Positions 10,245 to 18,609 of a stretch of 64,000 bases of DNA are shown here, in pieces. The notes under the pieces were generated by a model, which was not told the origin of the DNA, searched no databases, and saw nothing but the letters and a program-made list of their open reading frames with translations. A program made the position numbers and the translations under genes. Positions within the stretch are counted from its first letter, which is position 1. Each line of letters starts with the position of its first letter. This stretch comes from Desertivibrio insolitus (GTDB taxonomy: Bacteria; Actinomycetota; Actinomycetes; Actinomycetales; Microbacteriaceae). The stretch is taken from NCBI RefSeq assembly GCF_017355965.1, contig NZ_JAFIQW010000007.1, positions 1 to 64,000 of the forward strand. Reading direction: 5' to 3'.

Positions 10245-11129
10245 GTGACGACGGACTGGGGTGAGATGACTGCGACACTCGACGAGGCGATGGACCTCGG
10301 TCCGACGGGCCGCCCGCGCCGCGAGTTCCCGGAGCCGCAGGCTCTGGCCTCGCACGGACCCGCTCACATCATCGCGATGTGCAACCAGAAGGGCGGCGTC
10401 GGCAAGACGACGACCTCGGTCAACCTCGGCGCCGCGTTCGCCGAGTACGGGCGCAAGGTGCTCGCGGTCGACTTCGACCCGCAGGGCGCCCTCTCGACGG
10501 GCCTCGGCGTGCCGGCGTTCGACGTGCCGACCATCTACGACCTGATGCTCGGCAACATCAAGGACCCGCACGAGGCGATCCAGAAGACCCGGATCGAGAA
10601 CCTCGACGTCATCCCCGCGAACATCGACCTCTCCGCCGCGGAGGTGCACCTCATCGGCGAGGTCGCCCGCGAGCAGATCCTCGCGCGCATCCTGCGCAAG
10701 GTCGCACCCGACTACGACGTGATCATCGTCGACTGCCAGCCGAGTCTCGGGCTGCTGACCGTCAACGCGCTCACCGCCGCGCACGGCGTCGTCATCCCGC
10801 TCGCCTGCGAGTACTTCGCCCTCCGCGGCGTCGCCCTCCTCGTCGAGACCGTCGACAAGGTGCGTGACCGGCTCAACCCGGCCATCGAGCTCGACGGCAT
10901 CGTCGCGACGATGTACGACGCGCGCACGCTGCACAGCCGCGAGGTCATGGAGCGGGTCGTCGACGCGTTCGGCGACGACGTGCTCGACACCGTCATCACC
11001 CGCACGGTGAAGTTCCCCGATGCGAGCGTCGCGGGGCTGCCGATCACGCAGTACGCGCCCGAGCACAACGCCGCCCACGCGTACCGTCAGCTCGCGCGCG
11101 AGCTCGTCGCCCGTGGCGCCGTCGCCTAG
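10245..11129 (+). CDS. ParA family ATPase upstream of scpAB
   Basis: The 294-residue MinD/ParA/Soj-type P-loop ATPase has the deviant Walker A motif KGGVGKTT near residue 48 and Walker B VIIVDCQPSLG. Such ParA-like proteins lie upstream of scpA/scpB in many actinobacteria, away from the oriC-linked parAB, and are thought to act in chromosome organisation. No parB partner follows here. The start is the GTG at 10245 because of the -10 box 7 bases upstream; the ATG at 10266 would remove seven residues. Its end overlaps scpA by 17 bases. Confidence 0.93.
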   Translation: MTTDWGEMTATLDEAMDLGPTGRPRREFPEPQALASHGPAHIIAMCNQKGGVGKTTTSVNLGAAFAEYGRKVLAVDFDPQGALSTGLGVPAFDVPTIYDLMLGNIKDPHEAIQKTRIENLDVIPANIDLSAAEVHLIGEVAREQILARILRKVAPDYDVIIVDCQPSLGLLTVNALTAAHGVVIPLACEYFALRGVALLVETVDKVRDRLNPAIELDGIVATMYDARTLHSREVMERVVDAFGDDVLDTVITRTVKFPDASVAGLPITQYAPEHNAAHAYRQLARELVARGAVA

Positions 11130-11940
11130 GGCCGTCGAGCAGGAGGTCCCGCCGGCCGCGCCCGGCTTCACCGTCAGTCTCGACGTCTTCGACGGCCCGT
11201 TCGATCTGCTCCTCTCGCTGATCAACAAGCACGAGCTCGACATCACGGATGTCTCGCTCAGCGCCGTCACCGACGAGTTCCTCTCCTACCTCCGCGGGCT
11301 CGACTCGAAGGAGGAGCTCGACCGTGCGAGCGAGTTCCTCGTCGTCGCGGCGACCCTGCTCGACCTCAAGATCGCCGGGCTCCTGCCGCAGGGCGAGCTC
11401 GTCGACGCGGAGGACGTCGCGCTGCTCGAGGCGCGGGACCTGCTGTTCGCCCGCCTGCTGCAGTACCGCGCCTTCAAACAGGCGAGCGCGTGGTTCGCCG
11501 AGCACCTCGACAGCGAGGCCGCGCGGCATCCGCGGTCCGTGCGGCTGGAGGAGAAGTACCGGCAGCAGGCGCCCGAGCTCGTCTGGAGTCTCTCCGCCGA
11601 CGACTTCGCCGCCCTCGCGCTGCTCGCGTTCACGCCGCGCGAGGTGCCGACCGTCGGGCTCGACCACCTGCACGCCCCGCTCGTGTCGATCCGTGAGCAG
11701 GCGGCGCACGTCGTCGCGCTGCTGCGCGGTGGCGAGCCGCTGACCTTCCGCCAGCTCGCCGCCGGCGCCGAGCTCAAGGGCGTCGTCGTCGCCCGGTTCC
11801 TCGCGGTGCTCGAGCTCTACCGGCACGCCGCCGTCTCGTTCGAGCAGGTCGAGCCGCTCGGCGAGCTGACGGTACGCTGGTCGGCCGAGACCTGGTCGGA
11901 CGAGAACCTCGCCGCGCTGGGAGCGGACTATGACAACTGA
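11113..11940 (+). CDS. scpA: Segregation and condensation protein A
   Basis: ScpA is the kleisin that bridges the SMC heads in the bacterial condensin complex. The 275-residue product contains the N-terminal kleisin signature (FDGPFDLLLSLINKHELDITDVSL near residue 22) and a C-terminal winged helix (residues about 200-270). The GTG at 11113 lies inside the parA-like gene, a 17-base overlap that implies tight translational coupling. It overlaps scpB by 11 bases. Confidence 0.94.
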   Translation: MAPSPRAVEQEVPPAAPGFTVSLDVFDGPFDLLLSLINKHELDITDVSLSAVTDEFLSYLRGLDSKEELDRASEFLVVAATLLDLKIAGLLPQGELVDAEDVALLEARDLLFARLLQYRAFKQASAWFAEHLDSEAARHPRSVRLEEKYRQQAPELVWSLSADDFAALALLAFTPREVPTVGLDHLHAPLVSIREQAAHVVALLRGGEPLTFRQLAAGAELKGVVVARFLAVLELYRHAAVSFEQVEPLGELTVRWSAETWSDENLAALGADYDN

Positions 11941-12532
11941 CGTGACGACCACCGAGACGGATGCCACCGCGCCCGTCTCCCTCGTCGACCTCGATCGCGG
12001 CGTCGAGGCCCTCCTCTTCGTCGCCGACGCGCCCCTCAGCACCGTCGCCGTCGCCTCGACCCTCGACCGTCCGGTCGCCGAGGTGCGCGCGGCGATCGCG
12101 CGCCTCGTCGCCGACTACGACGGCGAGGCCGGCGGCCCGCGCCGCGGCTTCGAGCTGCGCGAGGTCGGCGGCGGGTGGCGCTTCTACGTGCGCGCGGACT
12201 ACGACGCCGTCGTGCAGCAGCACGTGCAGGTGCAGACCCCCGCGAGGCTCTCGCAGGCCGCTCTCGAGACGCTCGCGGTCATCGCCTACAAGCAACCCAT
12301 CACCCGCGGCGCGATCGCCGCGATCCGCGCCGTGAACGTCGACAGCGTCGTGCGCACGCTGCTCGGTCGCGGCCTCATCACCGAGGCGTTCACCGACCCC
12401 GACACGGGCGCCATCCACTACGCGACGACCGACGAGCTGCTCGTGCACCTCGGCATCTCCTCGCTCGACCAGCTGCCGCAGATCTCCCCGCTGCTGCCCG
12501 ACGGCACGGAGGGCTTCGATGACCTTGCCTGA
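11930..12532 (+). CDS. scpB: Segregation and condensation protein B
   Basis: ScpB dimers bind the ScpA linker and regulate the SMC ring. The 200-residue protein consists of two winged-helix domains; the typical segment ETLAVIAYKQPITRGAIAAIRAVN is visible near residue 107. It overlaps scpA by 11 bases and the pseudouridine synthase gene by 14 bases. The scpA-scpB-rluB order is highly conserved in Gram-positive bacteria and supports the call. Confidence 0.94.
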   Translation: MTTDVTTTETDATAPVSLVDLDRGVEALLFVADAPLSTVAVASTLDRPVAEVRAAIARLVADYDGEAGGPRRGFELREVGGGWRFYVRADYDAVVQQHVQVQTPARLSQAALETLAVIAYKQPITRGAIAAIRAVNVDSVVRTLLGRGLITEAFTDPDTGAIHYATTDELLVHLGISSLDQLPQISPLLPDGTEGFDDLA

Positions 12533-13319
12533 CGCCGAGGGAGTGCGGCTGCAGAAGCTCATGGCCGCCGCCGGGGTCGCGAGCCGCCGCGTCTCCGAGG
12601 ACCTCATCGCGGCCGGTCGCGTCAGCGTCAACGGCAGGATCGTGACCGAGCTCGGGGTGCGCGTCGACCCCGTCGCCGACCAGGTCACCGTCGACGGCGT
12701 GCCGGTGCAGCTCGACACGAGCCGCCGCTACGTCATGCTCAACAAGCCCACCGGCGTCGTCAGCTCGATGTCCGACGAGCGCGGCCGCCCGGACCTCCGC
12801 CGCTGGACCGACCAGTACGAGGAGCGGCTGTTCAACGTCGGCCGGCTCGACGCCGAGACGAGCGGCCTGCTCGTGCTGACCAACGACGGGGAGCTCGCTC
12901 ACGTGCTCGCGCACCCGTCCTTCGGCGTCACGAAGACCTATGTTGCGCTCGTCGACGGGCGGGTGACCCAGGCGACGGTCCGGCAGCTGACCCAGGGCAT
13001 CGAGCTCGAGGACGGCCCGATCGCCGCCGACAAGGCCCGCGTGCTCGGCGAGGTCGGCGGGCGCACGCAGCTCGAGCTCGTGCTGCACTCGGGCCGCAAC
13101 CGCATCGTCCGCCGCATGATGGCCGCCGTCGGCCACCCCGTGCAGGAGCTCGTGCGGCGCCAGTTCGGACCGCTGCACCTCGGCACCCTCCCGGTCGGGC
13201 GCGCACGCGACCTGACTAAGGTAGAGGTCGGCCGTCTGCTGGAGATCGCGCGCTCCGGCGGCGAGACCGCAGGAGGAAAGACGGCCCGATCGACCAGGCC
13301 GAGGCGAGCAGGAGGCTGA
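12519..13319 (+). CDS. rluB: 23S rRNA pseudouridine synthase of the RluB/RsuA family
   Basis: The 266-residue protein has an N-terminal S4 domain (residues about 7-65) and a TruA/RsuA-type catalytic domain with the active-site aspartate in [17 protein letters not shown] near residue 109. It isomerises a uridine in 23S rRNA (RluB-type, around U2605 in E. coli numbering). The C-terminus is a basic, probably disordered tail ([17 protein letters not shown]). It starts 14 bases inside scpB and ends 2 bases before tyrA. The symbol rests on the scpB neighbourhood; RsuA-like specificity cannot be excluded. Confidence 0.9.
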   Translation: MTLPDAEGVRLQKLMAAAGVASRRVSEDLIAAGRVSVNGRIVTELGVRVDPVADQVTVDGVPVQLDTSRRYVMLNKPTGVVSSMSDERGRPDLRRWTDQYEERLFNVGRLDAETSGLLVLTNDGELAHVLAHPSFGVTKTYVALVDGRVTQATVRQLTQGIELEDGPIAADKARVLGEVGGRTQLELVLHSGRNRIVRRMMAAVGHPVQELVRRQFGPLHLGTLPVGRARDLTKVEVGRLLEIARSGGETAGGKTARSTRPRRAGG

Positions 13320-13321
13320 CC

Positions 13322-14413
13322 GTGCCCGCACCGCGACTCACCGGGCGCGTGCGCATCGTCGGAACGGGGCTCCTCGGCACGAGTGCCGGCCTCGCACTGC
13401 GCGCGCGCGGCGTCGACGTCGTGCTCGCCGACGCGAGCCCGGCCGCGCTGACCCTCGCCGCCGACTACGGCGCCGGCCGCCCCGCCACCGAGCAGGACGT
13501 GCCCGACCTCGTCGTCGTCGCGGTGCCGCCGGATGTCACGGCGCGCGTCGTCGCCGCCGAGCTGGCGGCGTTCCCTACCGCGGTCGTCACCGACGTCGCG
13601 AGCGTCAAGGCGCTGCCGCTCAGCGAGCTCCGCGCGCTCGGCGCCGATCTCGCCCGCTACCTCGGCTCCCATCCGCTCGCCGGTCGCGAGCGCGGGGGAG
13701 CCATCGCCGCCCGCAGCGACCTCTTCGTCGGCCGACCCTGGGTCATCACCCCGCACGAGGCGCTCGACCCCGCGGCGCTCGCGCTCGTCGAGGACCTCGC
13801 GCTCGACCTCGAGGCCGTGCCCGTCACGATGTCGGCGGAGGAGCACGACGCATCCGTCGCCCTCGTCTCGCACGTGCCGCAGGTGGTCTCGAGTCTGCTC
13901 GCCCGCCGGCTGATCGACGCGCCCGCCGCGGCGCTCGGGCTCGCGGGCGGCGGCTTGCGCGACACGACCCGCATCGCCGCGAGCGACCCCGCGCTGTGGG
14001 TGCAGATCCTCTCGGCCAACGCCCCCGCGGTTACCGAGGTGCTCCGCGCGTTCCGCGACGACCTCGACGCGGTGCTCGCCCTCGTCGCCGAGCCCGACGC
14101 CGCCGGGTCGCGGCGCGGCATCGCCGAGACCCTCGCCGGCGGGAACGCGGGCGTCGCCCGCATCCCCGGCAAGCACGGGCAGGACCGCCGCTTCAGCCAG
14201 CTCGTCGTGCTCGTCGACGACCGCCCGGGCGAGCTCGCGCGGCTGCTCACCGACATCGGCGACGTCGGGGTCAACATGGAGGAGATCCGGCTCGAGCACT
14301 CCCCGGGCGCCCCGGTCGGGCTCGCCGAGATCTCGGTGCTGCCGGAGACGGAGCCGCGGCTGCTCGCCGAACTCACGTCCCGCGGCTGGAAGATCGCAGA
14401 GGCATGGCAGTGA
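13322..14413 (+). CDS. tyrA: Prephenate dehydrogenase with C-terminal ACT domain
   Basis: This 363-residue enzyme oxidatively decarboxylates prephenate to 4-hydroxyphenylpyruvate on the way to tyrosine. It has a Rossmann NAD site (VGTGLLGTS near residue 12), the substrate-binding [11 protein letters not shown] segment near residue 117, an all-helical dimer domain, and a C-terminal ACT domain (residues about 290-363) suited to feedback control by an amino acid. It starts with GTG two bases after the rluB stop, with GGAGG 5 bases upstream. cmk follows after 47 bases. Confidence 0.93.
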   Translation: MPAPRLTGRVRIVGTGLLGTSAGLALRARGVDVVLADASPAALTLAADYGAGRPATEQDVPDLVVVAVPPDVTARVVAAELAAFPTAVVTDVASVKALPLSELRALGADLARYLGSHPLAGRERGGAIAARSDLFVGRPWVITPHEALDPAALALVEDLALDLEAVPVTMSAEEHDASVALVSHVPQVVSSLLARRLIDAPAAALGLAGGGLRDTTRIAASDPALWVQILSANAPAVTEVLRAFRDDLDAVLALVAEPDAAGSRRGIAETLAGGNAGVARIPGKHGQDRRFSQLVVLVDDRPGELARLLTDIGDVGVNMEEIRLEHSPGAPVGLAEISVLPETEPRLLAELTSRGWKIAEAWQ

Positions 14414-14460
14414 CGACGATGACGCACGGGGCGTTCTCCCCGGCACGAACGGGAGACAGG

Positions 14461-15126
14461 ATGAGCGACGTGACCACGGTGGCGATCGACGGACCGGCCG
14501 GCAGCGGCAAGTCGAGCGTGAGCCGCGCCGTCGCGCGCGCCCTCGGCTACGCCTACCTCGACACGGGCGCCGCCTACCGCGCGCTCGCGCTCGCGTGCCT
14601 GCAGCAGGGCGTCGACACCGCCGACGCGGCGGCCGCCGCGGAGATGGCCCGCACCGCGGACGTGCGGCTCGGCACCGACCCCGACGACTACTTCGTGCGC
14701 GTCGGCGAGACCGACGTCACCGAGGAGATTCGCGAGCCGCGCGTCTCCGCCGTCGTGAGTGCGATCGCCCGCGTGCCCGAGGTGCGCGTCGGCCTGAACG
14801 ACCGTTTCCGCGACATCGTGGAGGGCACGGCGAAGCCCGGCATCGTGGTCGAGGGTCGCGACATCACGACCGTCGTGCTGCCGGATGCCGACCTGCGCAT
14901 CCTGCTCACGGCGAGCGAGGAGGCGCGCATCGCCCGCCGGCAGGCGCAGCTCGGCGACGCCTCCGCCGCGGTCGGCGATCAGCTCGTCGCCCGCGACCGC
15001 AAGGACCTCGCCGTCGTGGACTTCATGTCCGCGGCGGAGGGTGTGACGACCGTCGATTCGACGGAGCTCGATTTCGGGCAGACGGTCGACGCGATCGTCG
15101 AACTGGTGAAGAAGGTGACCGACTGA
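14461..15126 (+). CDS. cmk: Cytidylate (CMP) kinase
   Basis: CMP kinase phosphorylates CMP and dCMP to their diphosphates. The 221-residue protein has the P-loop GPAGSGKSS near residue 11 and the CMP-binding [10 protein letters not shown] and [15 protein letters not shown] segments. The ATG at 14461 is preceded by GGGAGA at a suitable distance. An in-frame ATG at 14404 overlapping the tyrA stop would add 19 non-conserved residues and is less likely. The stop shares one base with the der start. Confidence 0.95.
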   Translation: MSDVTTVAIDGPAGSGKSSVSRAVARALGYAYLDTGAAYRALALACLQQGVDTADAAAAAEMARTADVRLGTDPDDYFVRVGETDVTEEIREPRVSAVVSAIARVPEVRVGLNDRFRDIVEGTAKPGIVVEGRDITTVVLPDADLRILLTASEEARIARRQAQLGDASAAVGDQLVARDRKDLAVVDFMSAAEGVTTVDSTELDFGQTVDAIVELVKKVTD

Positions 15127-16634
15127 TGGCGGACGAAGAAGAGTACGGCGCGGTCGATCCGGACCTCGCGGAGCGTATCCGGGCGATCGACGAGGACGCC
15201 GCCGCGGCCCGGGCCACCGCCCTCCGCGCCGGCCTCGAGGAGTACGACCTCGACGAGGAGGACCGGGCGCTGCTCGAGTCCGCCGGCGAGGACACCGACG
15301 GCATCACGTACCTGCCGGCGCTGCCGGTGCTCGCGATCGTCGGCCGCCCGAACGTCGGCAAGAGCGCGCTGGTCAACCGCATCCTCGGCCGCCGCGAGGC
15401 CGTCGTCGAGGACGTGCCCGGCGTCACGCGCGACCGCGTCTCGTACCGCGCCGAGTGGAACGACCGGCGCTTCACGCTCGTCGACACCGGCGGATGGGAG
15501 CCCGACGCCAAGGGCATCGACGCCTCCGTCGCGGCGCAGGCCGAGGTCGCGGTCGACCTCGCCGACGCCGTGCTCTTCGTCGTCGACGTGAACGTCGGCG
15601 CGACCTCCACCGACGAGCGCGTCGTGCGCATGCTTCGCCAGAGCGGCAGGCCGGTCATCCTCGTCGCCAACAAGGTCGACGACGTGCGGCAGGAGGCGGA
15701 CGCGGCGGCGCTATGGAACCTCGGCCTCGACCAGCCCTGGCCGGTCTCGGCCCTGCACGGCCGCGGTGTGGCCGATCTCCTCGACCACGTGCTCACGATC
15801 CTCCCCGAGGTCTCCGCCGTCGCGAAGGAGGAGGTCGGCGGTCCCCGCCGCGTGGCCCTCCTCGGGCGGCCGAACGTCGGCAAGTCGAGCCTGCTCAACA
15901 AGGCGGCGGGGGAGGAGCGCGTCGTAGTCAACGAGCTCGCCGGCACGACCCGCGACCCGGTGGACGAGCAGATCGAGCTGGCCGGCAAGGTGTGGCGGTT
16001 CGTCGACACCGCCGGCATCCGGCGTCGCGTGCACCTGCAGCAGGGCGCCGACTTCTACGCGTCGCTGCGCACCTCCGCGGCGCTCGAGAAGGCCGAGGTC
16101 GCCGTCGTGCTGCTCGACGTCACCCAGCCGATCAGCGAGCAGGACGTGCGCATCATCGACCTCGTGCTCGAGTCGGGCCGCGCGCTCGTGCTGGCGTTCA
16201 ACAAGTGGGACATGCTCGACGACGACCGCCGCCGCTACCTCGAGCGGGAGGTCGAGCAGGACCTCGCGCACGTCGCGTGGGCGCCCCGCGTCAACATCTC
16301 CGCGCGCACCGGCCGCCACCTCGAGAAGCTCGTGCCCGCCCTCGAGACGGCGCTCGCCTCGTGGGACACCCGCATTCCGACCGGCAAGTTCAACGCCCTG
16401 CTCGCCGAGCTCACCGCGGAGCACCCGCACCCGGTGCGCGGCGGCAAGCAGCCGCGCATCCTGTTCGGCACGCAGGCCTCGACGCGGCCGCCGACCTTCG
16501 TGCTGTTCACGACCGGCTTCCTCGACCCCGGCTACCGCCGCTTCATCACGCGCCGGCTGCGGGAGATCTACGGCTTCGAGGGCACGCCGATCAACGTCAA
16601 CATGCGCGTGCGCGAGAGGCGTCAGCGCAAGTGA
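15126..16634 (+). CDS. der: Ribosome biogenesis GTPase Der (EngA)
   Basis: Der is a double GTPase needed for maturation of the 50S subunit. The 502-residue protein has an acidic N-terminal extension of about 65 residues, a first G domain (GRPNVGKS near residue 74, DTGGWE, NKVDD), a second G domain ([13 protein letters not shown] near residue 248, [13 protein letters not shown]) and a C-terminal KH-like domain ending [14 protein letters not shown]. The start overlaps the cmk stop by one base (TGATG). The cmk-der pair is typical of actinobacteria. Confidence 0.96.
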   Translation: MADEEEYGAVDPDLAERIRAIDEDAAAARATALRAGLEEYDLDEEDRALLESAGEDTDGITYLPALPVLAIVGRPNVGKSALVNRILGRREAVVEDVPGVTRDRVSYRAEWNDRRFTLVDTGGWEPDAKGIDASVAAQAEVAVDLADAVLFVVDVNVGATSTDERVVRMLRQSGRPVILVANKVDDVRQEADAAALWNLGLDQPWPVSALHGRGVADLLDHVLTILPEVSAVAKEEVGGPRRVALLGRPNVGKSSLLNKAAGEERVVVNELAGTTRDPVDEQIELAGKVWRFVDTAGIRRRVHLQQGADFYASLRTSAALEKAEVAVVLLDVTQPISEQDVRIIDLVLESGRALVLAFNKWDMLDDDRRRYLEREVEQDLAHVAWAPRVNISARTGRHLEKLVPALETALASWDTRIPTGKFNALLAELTAEHPHPVRGGKQPRILFGTQASTRPPTFVLFTTGFLDPGYRRFITRRLREIYGFEGTPINVNMRVRERRQRK

Positions 16635-17182
16635 GGGTCACGGCCGTGTGCGTCGTCGCCCGGCTGCGACCGGATCCGGGCGCGGTCGGGATCACGGCGA
16701 TCGACAAGCGCGCCGTCGACGGGTCGGTGAAGATCGGCCCGTACGGGCTGTACGCCGACGTGCAGGCGTCCCGCAAGCACCACGGCGGCCTCGACAAGGC
16801 GGTGTACGTCTACTCCGACGAGGACGCCGCGTTCTGGTCCGCCGAGCTCGGCCGCGATCTGCACCCCGGCTGGTTCGGCGAGAACCTGCGCGTCAGCGGC
16901 ATCGACCCGAACCAGGCGCGGGTGGGCGACCACTGGCGCATCGGCGACGGGCCGGATGCCGTCGAGCTCGCCGTGACGATGCCGCGCACGCCCTGCGCGA
17001 CGTTCGCCCGCTGGGTGGGCGGACCGCACGCACGGGGCTGGGTGAAGCGGTTCGCCGAGGAGGGCCGGCTCGGCGCGTACTTCCGCGTCGTGAAGCGCGG
17101 CACGGTCACCGCGGGCGACCCTATCCAGGTCACGCCGCTCGCGACCGGCTCGCCCACGATGCTCGAGGTCTTCCGCTCGTGA
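16631..17182 (+). CDS. MOSC domain-containing protein
   Basis: The 183-residue protein is a stand-alone MOSC (molybdenum cofactor sulfurase C-terminal) domain of the YiiM type. Features are the [25 protein letters not shown] segment and the invariant cysteine in MPRTPCATF near residue 121. YiiM-like members detoxify N-hydroxylated bases using a molybdenum cofactor. The GTG overlaps the der stop by 4 bases, so it is probably read from the same transcript. No molybdenum genes lie nearby, so the physiological role is an inference. Confidence 0.88.
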   Translation: MRVTAVCVVARLRPDPGAVGITAIDKRAVDGSVKIGPYGLYADVQASRKHHGGLDKAVYVYSDEDAAFWSAELGRDLHPGWFGENLRVSGIDPNQARVGDHWRIGDGPDAVELAVTMPRTPCATFARWVGGPHARGWVKRFAEEGRLGAYFRVVKRGTVTAGDPIQVTPLATGSPTMLEVFRS

Positions 17183-18060
17183 ACCCTCCGGTGCCGACGG
17201 GGCCGCGCGACCCGGGGGACGCCTGGGTCGAGCTGCCCGACGGGCGCCGGTTCTGGGGACGGTTCGGCGCGGCCGGGCTGCTGCTCGTGGATCCCGACGA
17301 CCGCGTGCTGCTGCAGCACCGCGCGGTCTGGAGCCACTTCGGGGGCACGTGGGGACTGCCGGGCGGCGCCCGCCACGAGGGCGAGGACGCCGTGACCGCG
17401 GCGGTGCGCGAGTCCGCCGAGGAGGCGGGCATCCCCGAGCACGACGTGCGGGTCGTCGCCGCCTCCGTGCTCGACCTCGAGGCCTGGTCGTACACGACGG
17501 TGCTCGCCCGCTCGGCGACGCACTTCGACGCCGAGGCGACGGATGCCGAGAGCATCGAACTCGGCTGGGTGCCGCGCGCCGAGGTGACCGGGTACCCCCT
17601 GCATCCGGGGCTCGCCGCGTCGTGGGAGCGGCTCGCCCCCGTCTTCGACGCCGTGCCGACCGTGGTCGTCGACGCCGCGAACGTCGTGGGCTCCCGACCC
17701 GACGGCTGGTGGCGCGACCGCACCGGTGCGAACAGCCGCCTCGTCGAGCGGCTCGCCGCCCTCGCCGCCGCGGGCCTTCCGGGCGCGGAACTCGGCCTCG
17801 ACGTCGATCGGGTCTGGCCCGCGTTCGAGGTCGTCGTGGAGGGGCAGGCACGCGGCATCCGTGCGCCGCACCTGCCCGTCCGATTCGGGGCGCTCACGGT
17901 GGTCGACGCGCCGCACGACGGCGACTCGACGATCGCGGAGCGGGCCGCGACGCTCGCGCGGCCGCTCGTCGTCACCGCCGACCGCGGGCTCATCGAGCGC
18001 GTTCCGGATGCCGCGGTGCGCGGCCCGTCCTGGCTGCTCGGCCTGCTCGACGCCGTCTAG
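17179..18060 (+). CDS. NUDIX hydrolase fused to a NYN/PIN-like nuclease domain
   Basis: The 293-residue protein has two parts. Residues of about 25-155 form a NUDIX domain with a complete box (GGARHEGEDAVTAAVRESAEEAG near residue 58). Residues of about 165-293 begin TVVVDAANVVGSRPDGWWRDR, resembling the first catalytic strand of NYN/PIN (YacP-like) nucleases, and end with VVTADRGL, a second conserved acidic position. A NUDIX-nuclease fusion would fit cleanup of damaged nucleotides or RNA ends, which is inference. It overlaps the MOSC gene by 4 bases and meets the convergent MarR gene with a 4-base overlap. Confidence 0.82.
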   Translation: MNPPVPTGPRDPGDAWVELPDGRRFWGRFGAAGLLLVDPDDRVLLQHRAVWSHFGGTWGLPGGARHEGEDAVTAAVRESAEEAGIPEHDVRVVAASVLDLEAWSYTTVLARSATHFDAEATDAESIELGWVPRAEVTGYPLHPGLAASWERLAPVFDAVPTVVVDAANVVGSRPDGWWRDRTGANSRLVERLAALAAAGLPGAELGLDVDRVWPAFEVVVEGQARGIRAPHLPVRFGALTVVDAPHDGDSTIAERAATLARPLVVTADRGLIERVPDAAVRGPSWLLGLLDAV

Positions 18061-18530
18061 TCCTTCGCCGCCTCGCGCTCGGCGTGCTGTGCGAGGGCCG
18101 GGACCATCGCCGCGAGGAAGCGGGCGACCACCTCGAGCTCCCGGTCGTCGAACTCCGCCATGACCTCGTCGGAGGTCGCCTTGAGCGGACCGAAGTACTC
18201 GCGGGCGACCCTCTCGGCCGCCTCCCCGTAGTGCACCAGTACCCGGCGGCGGTCGCGCTCGTCGCGGCGGCGCGCCACGTGGCCCACTCGCTCCAGCCGG
18301 TCGATGAGTCCGGTGGCGGCGCCAGAGGTCACGCCGAGCTTCTCGCCGAGCCGGCCAGAGGTGAGGGGCGCGCCCTCGGCATCCGCCTGCATCACGTGCA
18401 GCAGCGCCTCGAGGTCGGTCGAGCTGAGGCCGTGGCGGCCGGCGAAGACCTGGGCGACGCGTTGCGACACGGTCGACAGCAGCTGCAGCTCGCGGATGAT
18501 CTCGCGGGCCGTCTGGTCGCGCTCCGGCAT
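18057..18530 (-). CDS. MarR family transcriptional regulator
   Basis: The 157-residue protein has the winged-helix fold of MarR regulators, with the recognition segment GRLGEKLGVTSGAATGLIDRLERVG near residue 58 and the wing VARRRDERDRRRV. The ATG at 18530 has GGGAGG 6 bases upstream and is preferred over the GTG seven codons earlier. It diverges from an MMPL transporter across a short gap that contains a perfect 6+6 palindrome, so it very probably represses that transporter and itself. The inducing ligand is unknown. Confidence 0.92.
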   Translation of the reverse strand: MPERDQTAREIIRELQLLSTVSQRVAQVFAGRHGLSSTDLEALLHVMQADAEGAPLTSGRLGEKLGVTSGAATGLIDRLERVGHVARRRDERDRRRVLVHYGEAAERVAREYFGPLKATSDEVMAEFDDRELEVVARFLAAMVPALAQHAEREAAKD

Positions 18531-18573
18531 CCGGCCTCCCTTCGCGTTCACAGATTACGCTCCTGCTAATAGT

Positions 18574-18586
18574 CTTAGTCACTAAG
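18574..18586. promoter_or_regulatory. MarR operator palindrome between the regulator and MMPL transporter genes
   Basis: CTTAGT and ACTAAG are perfect inverted arms around one C, and a further half-like ACTTAG lies at 18589-18594. The site lies 24 bases before the transporter start and 44 bases before the marR start. TTAGT-type palindromes between marR genes and their divergent targets are usual operator sites. Confidence 0.75.
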
Positions 18587-18609
18587 AGACTTAGAGCGGA
18601 AGGAATGCG

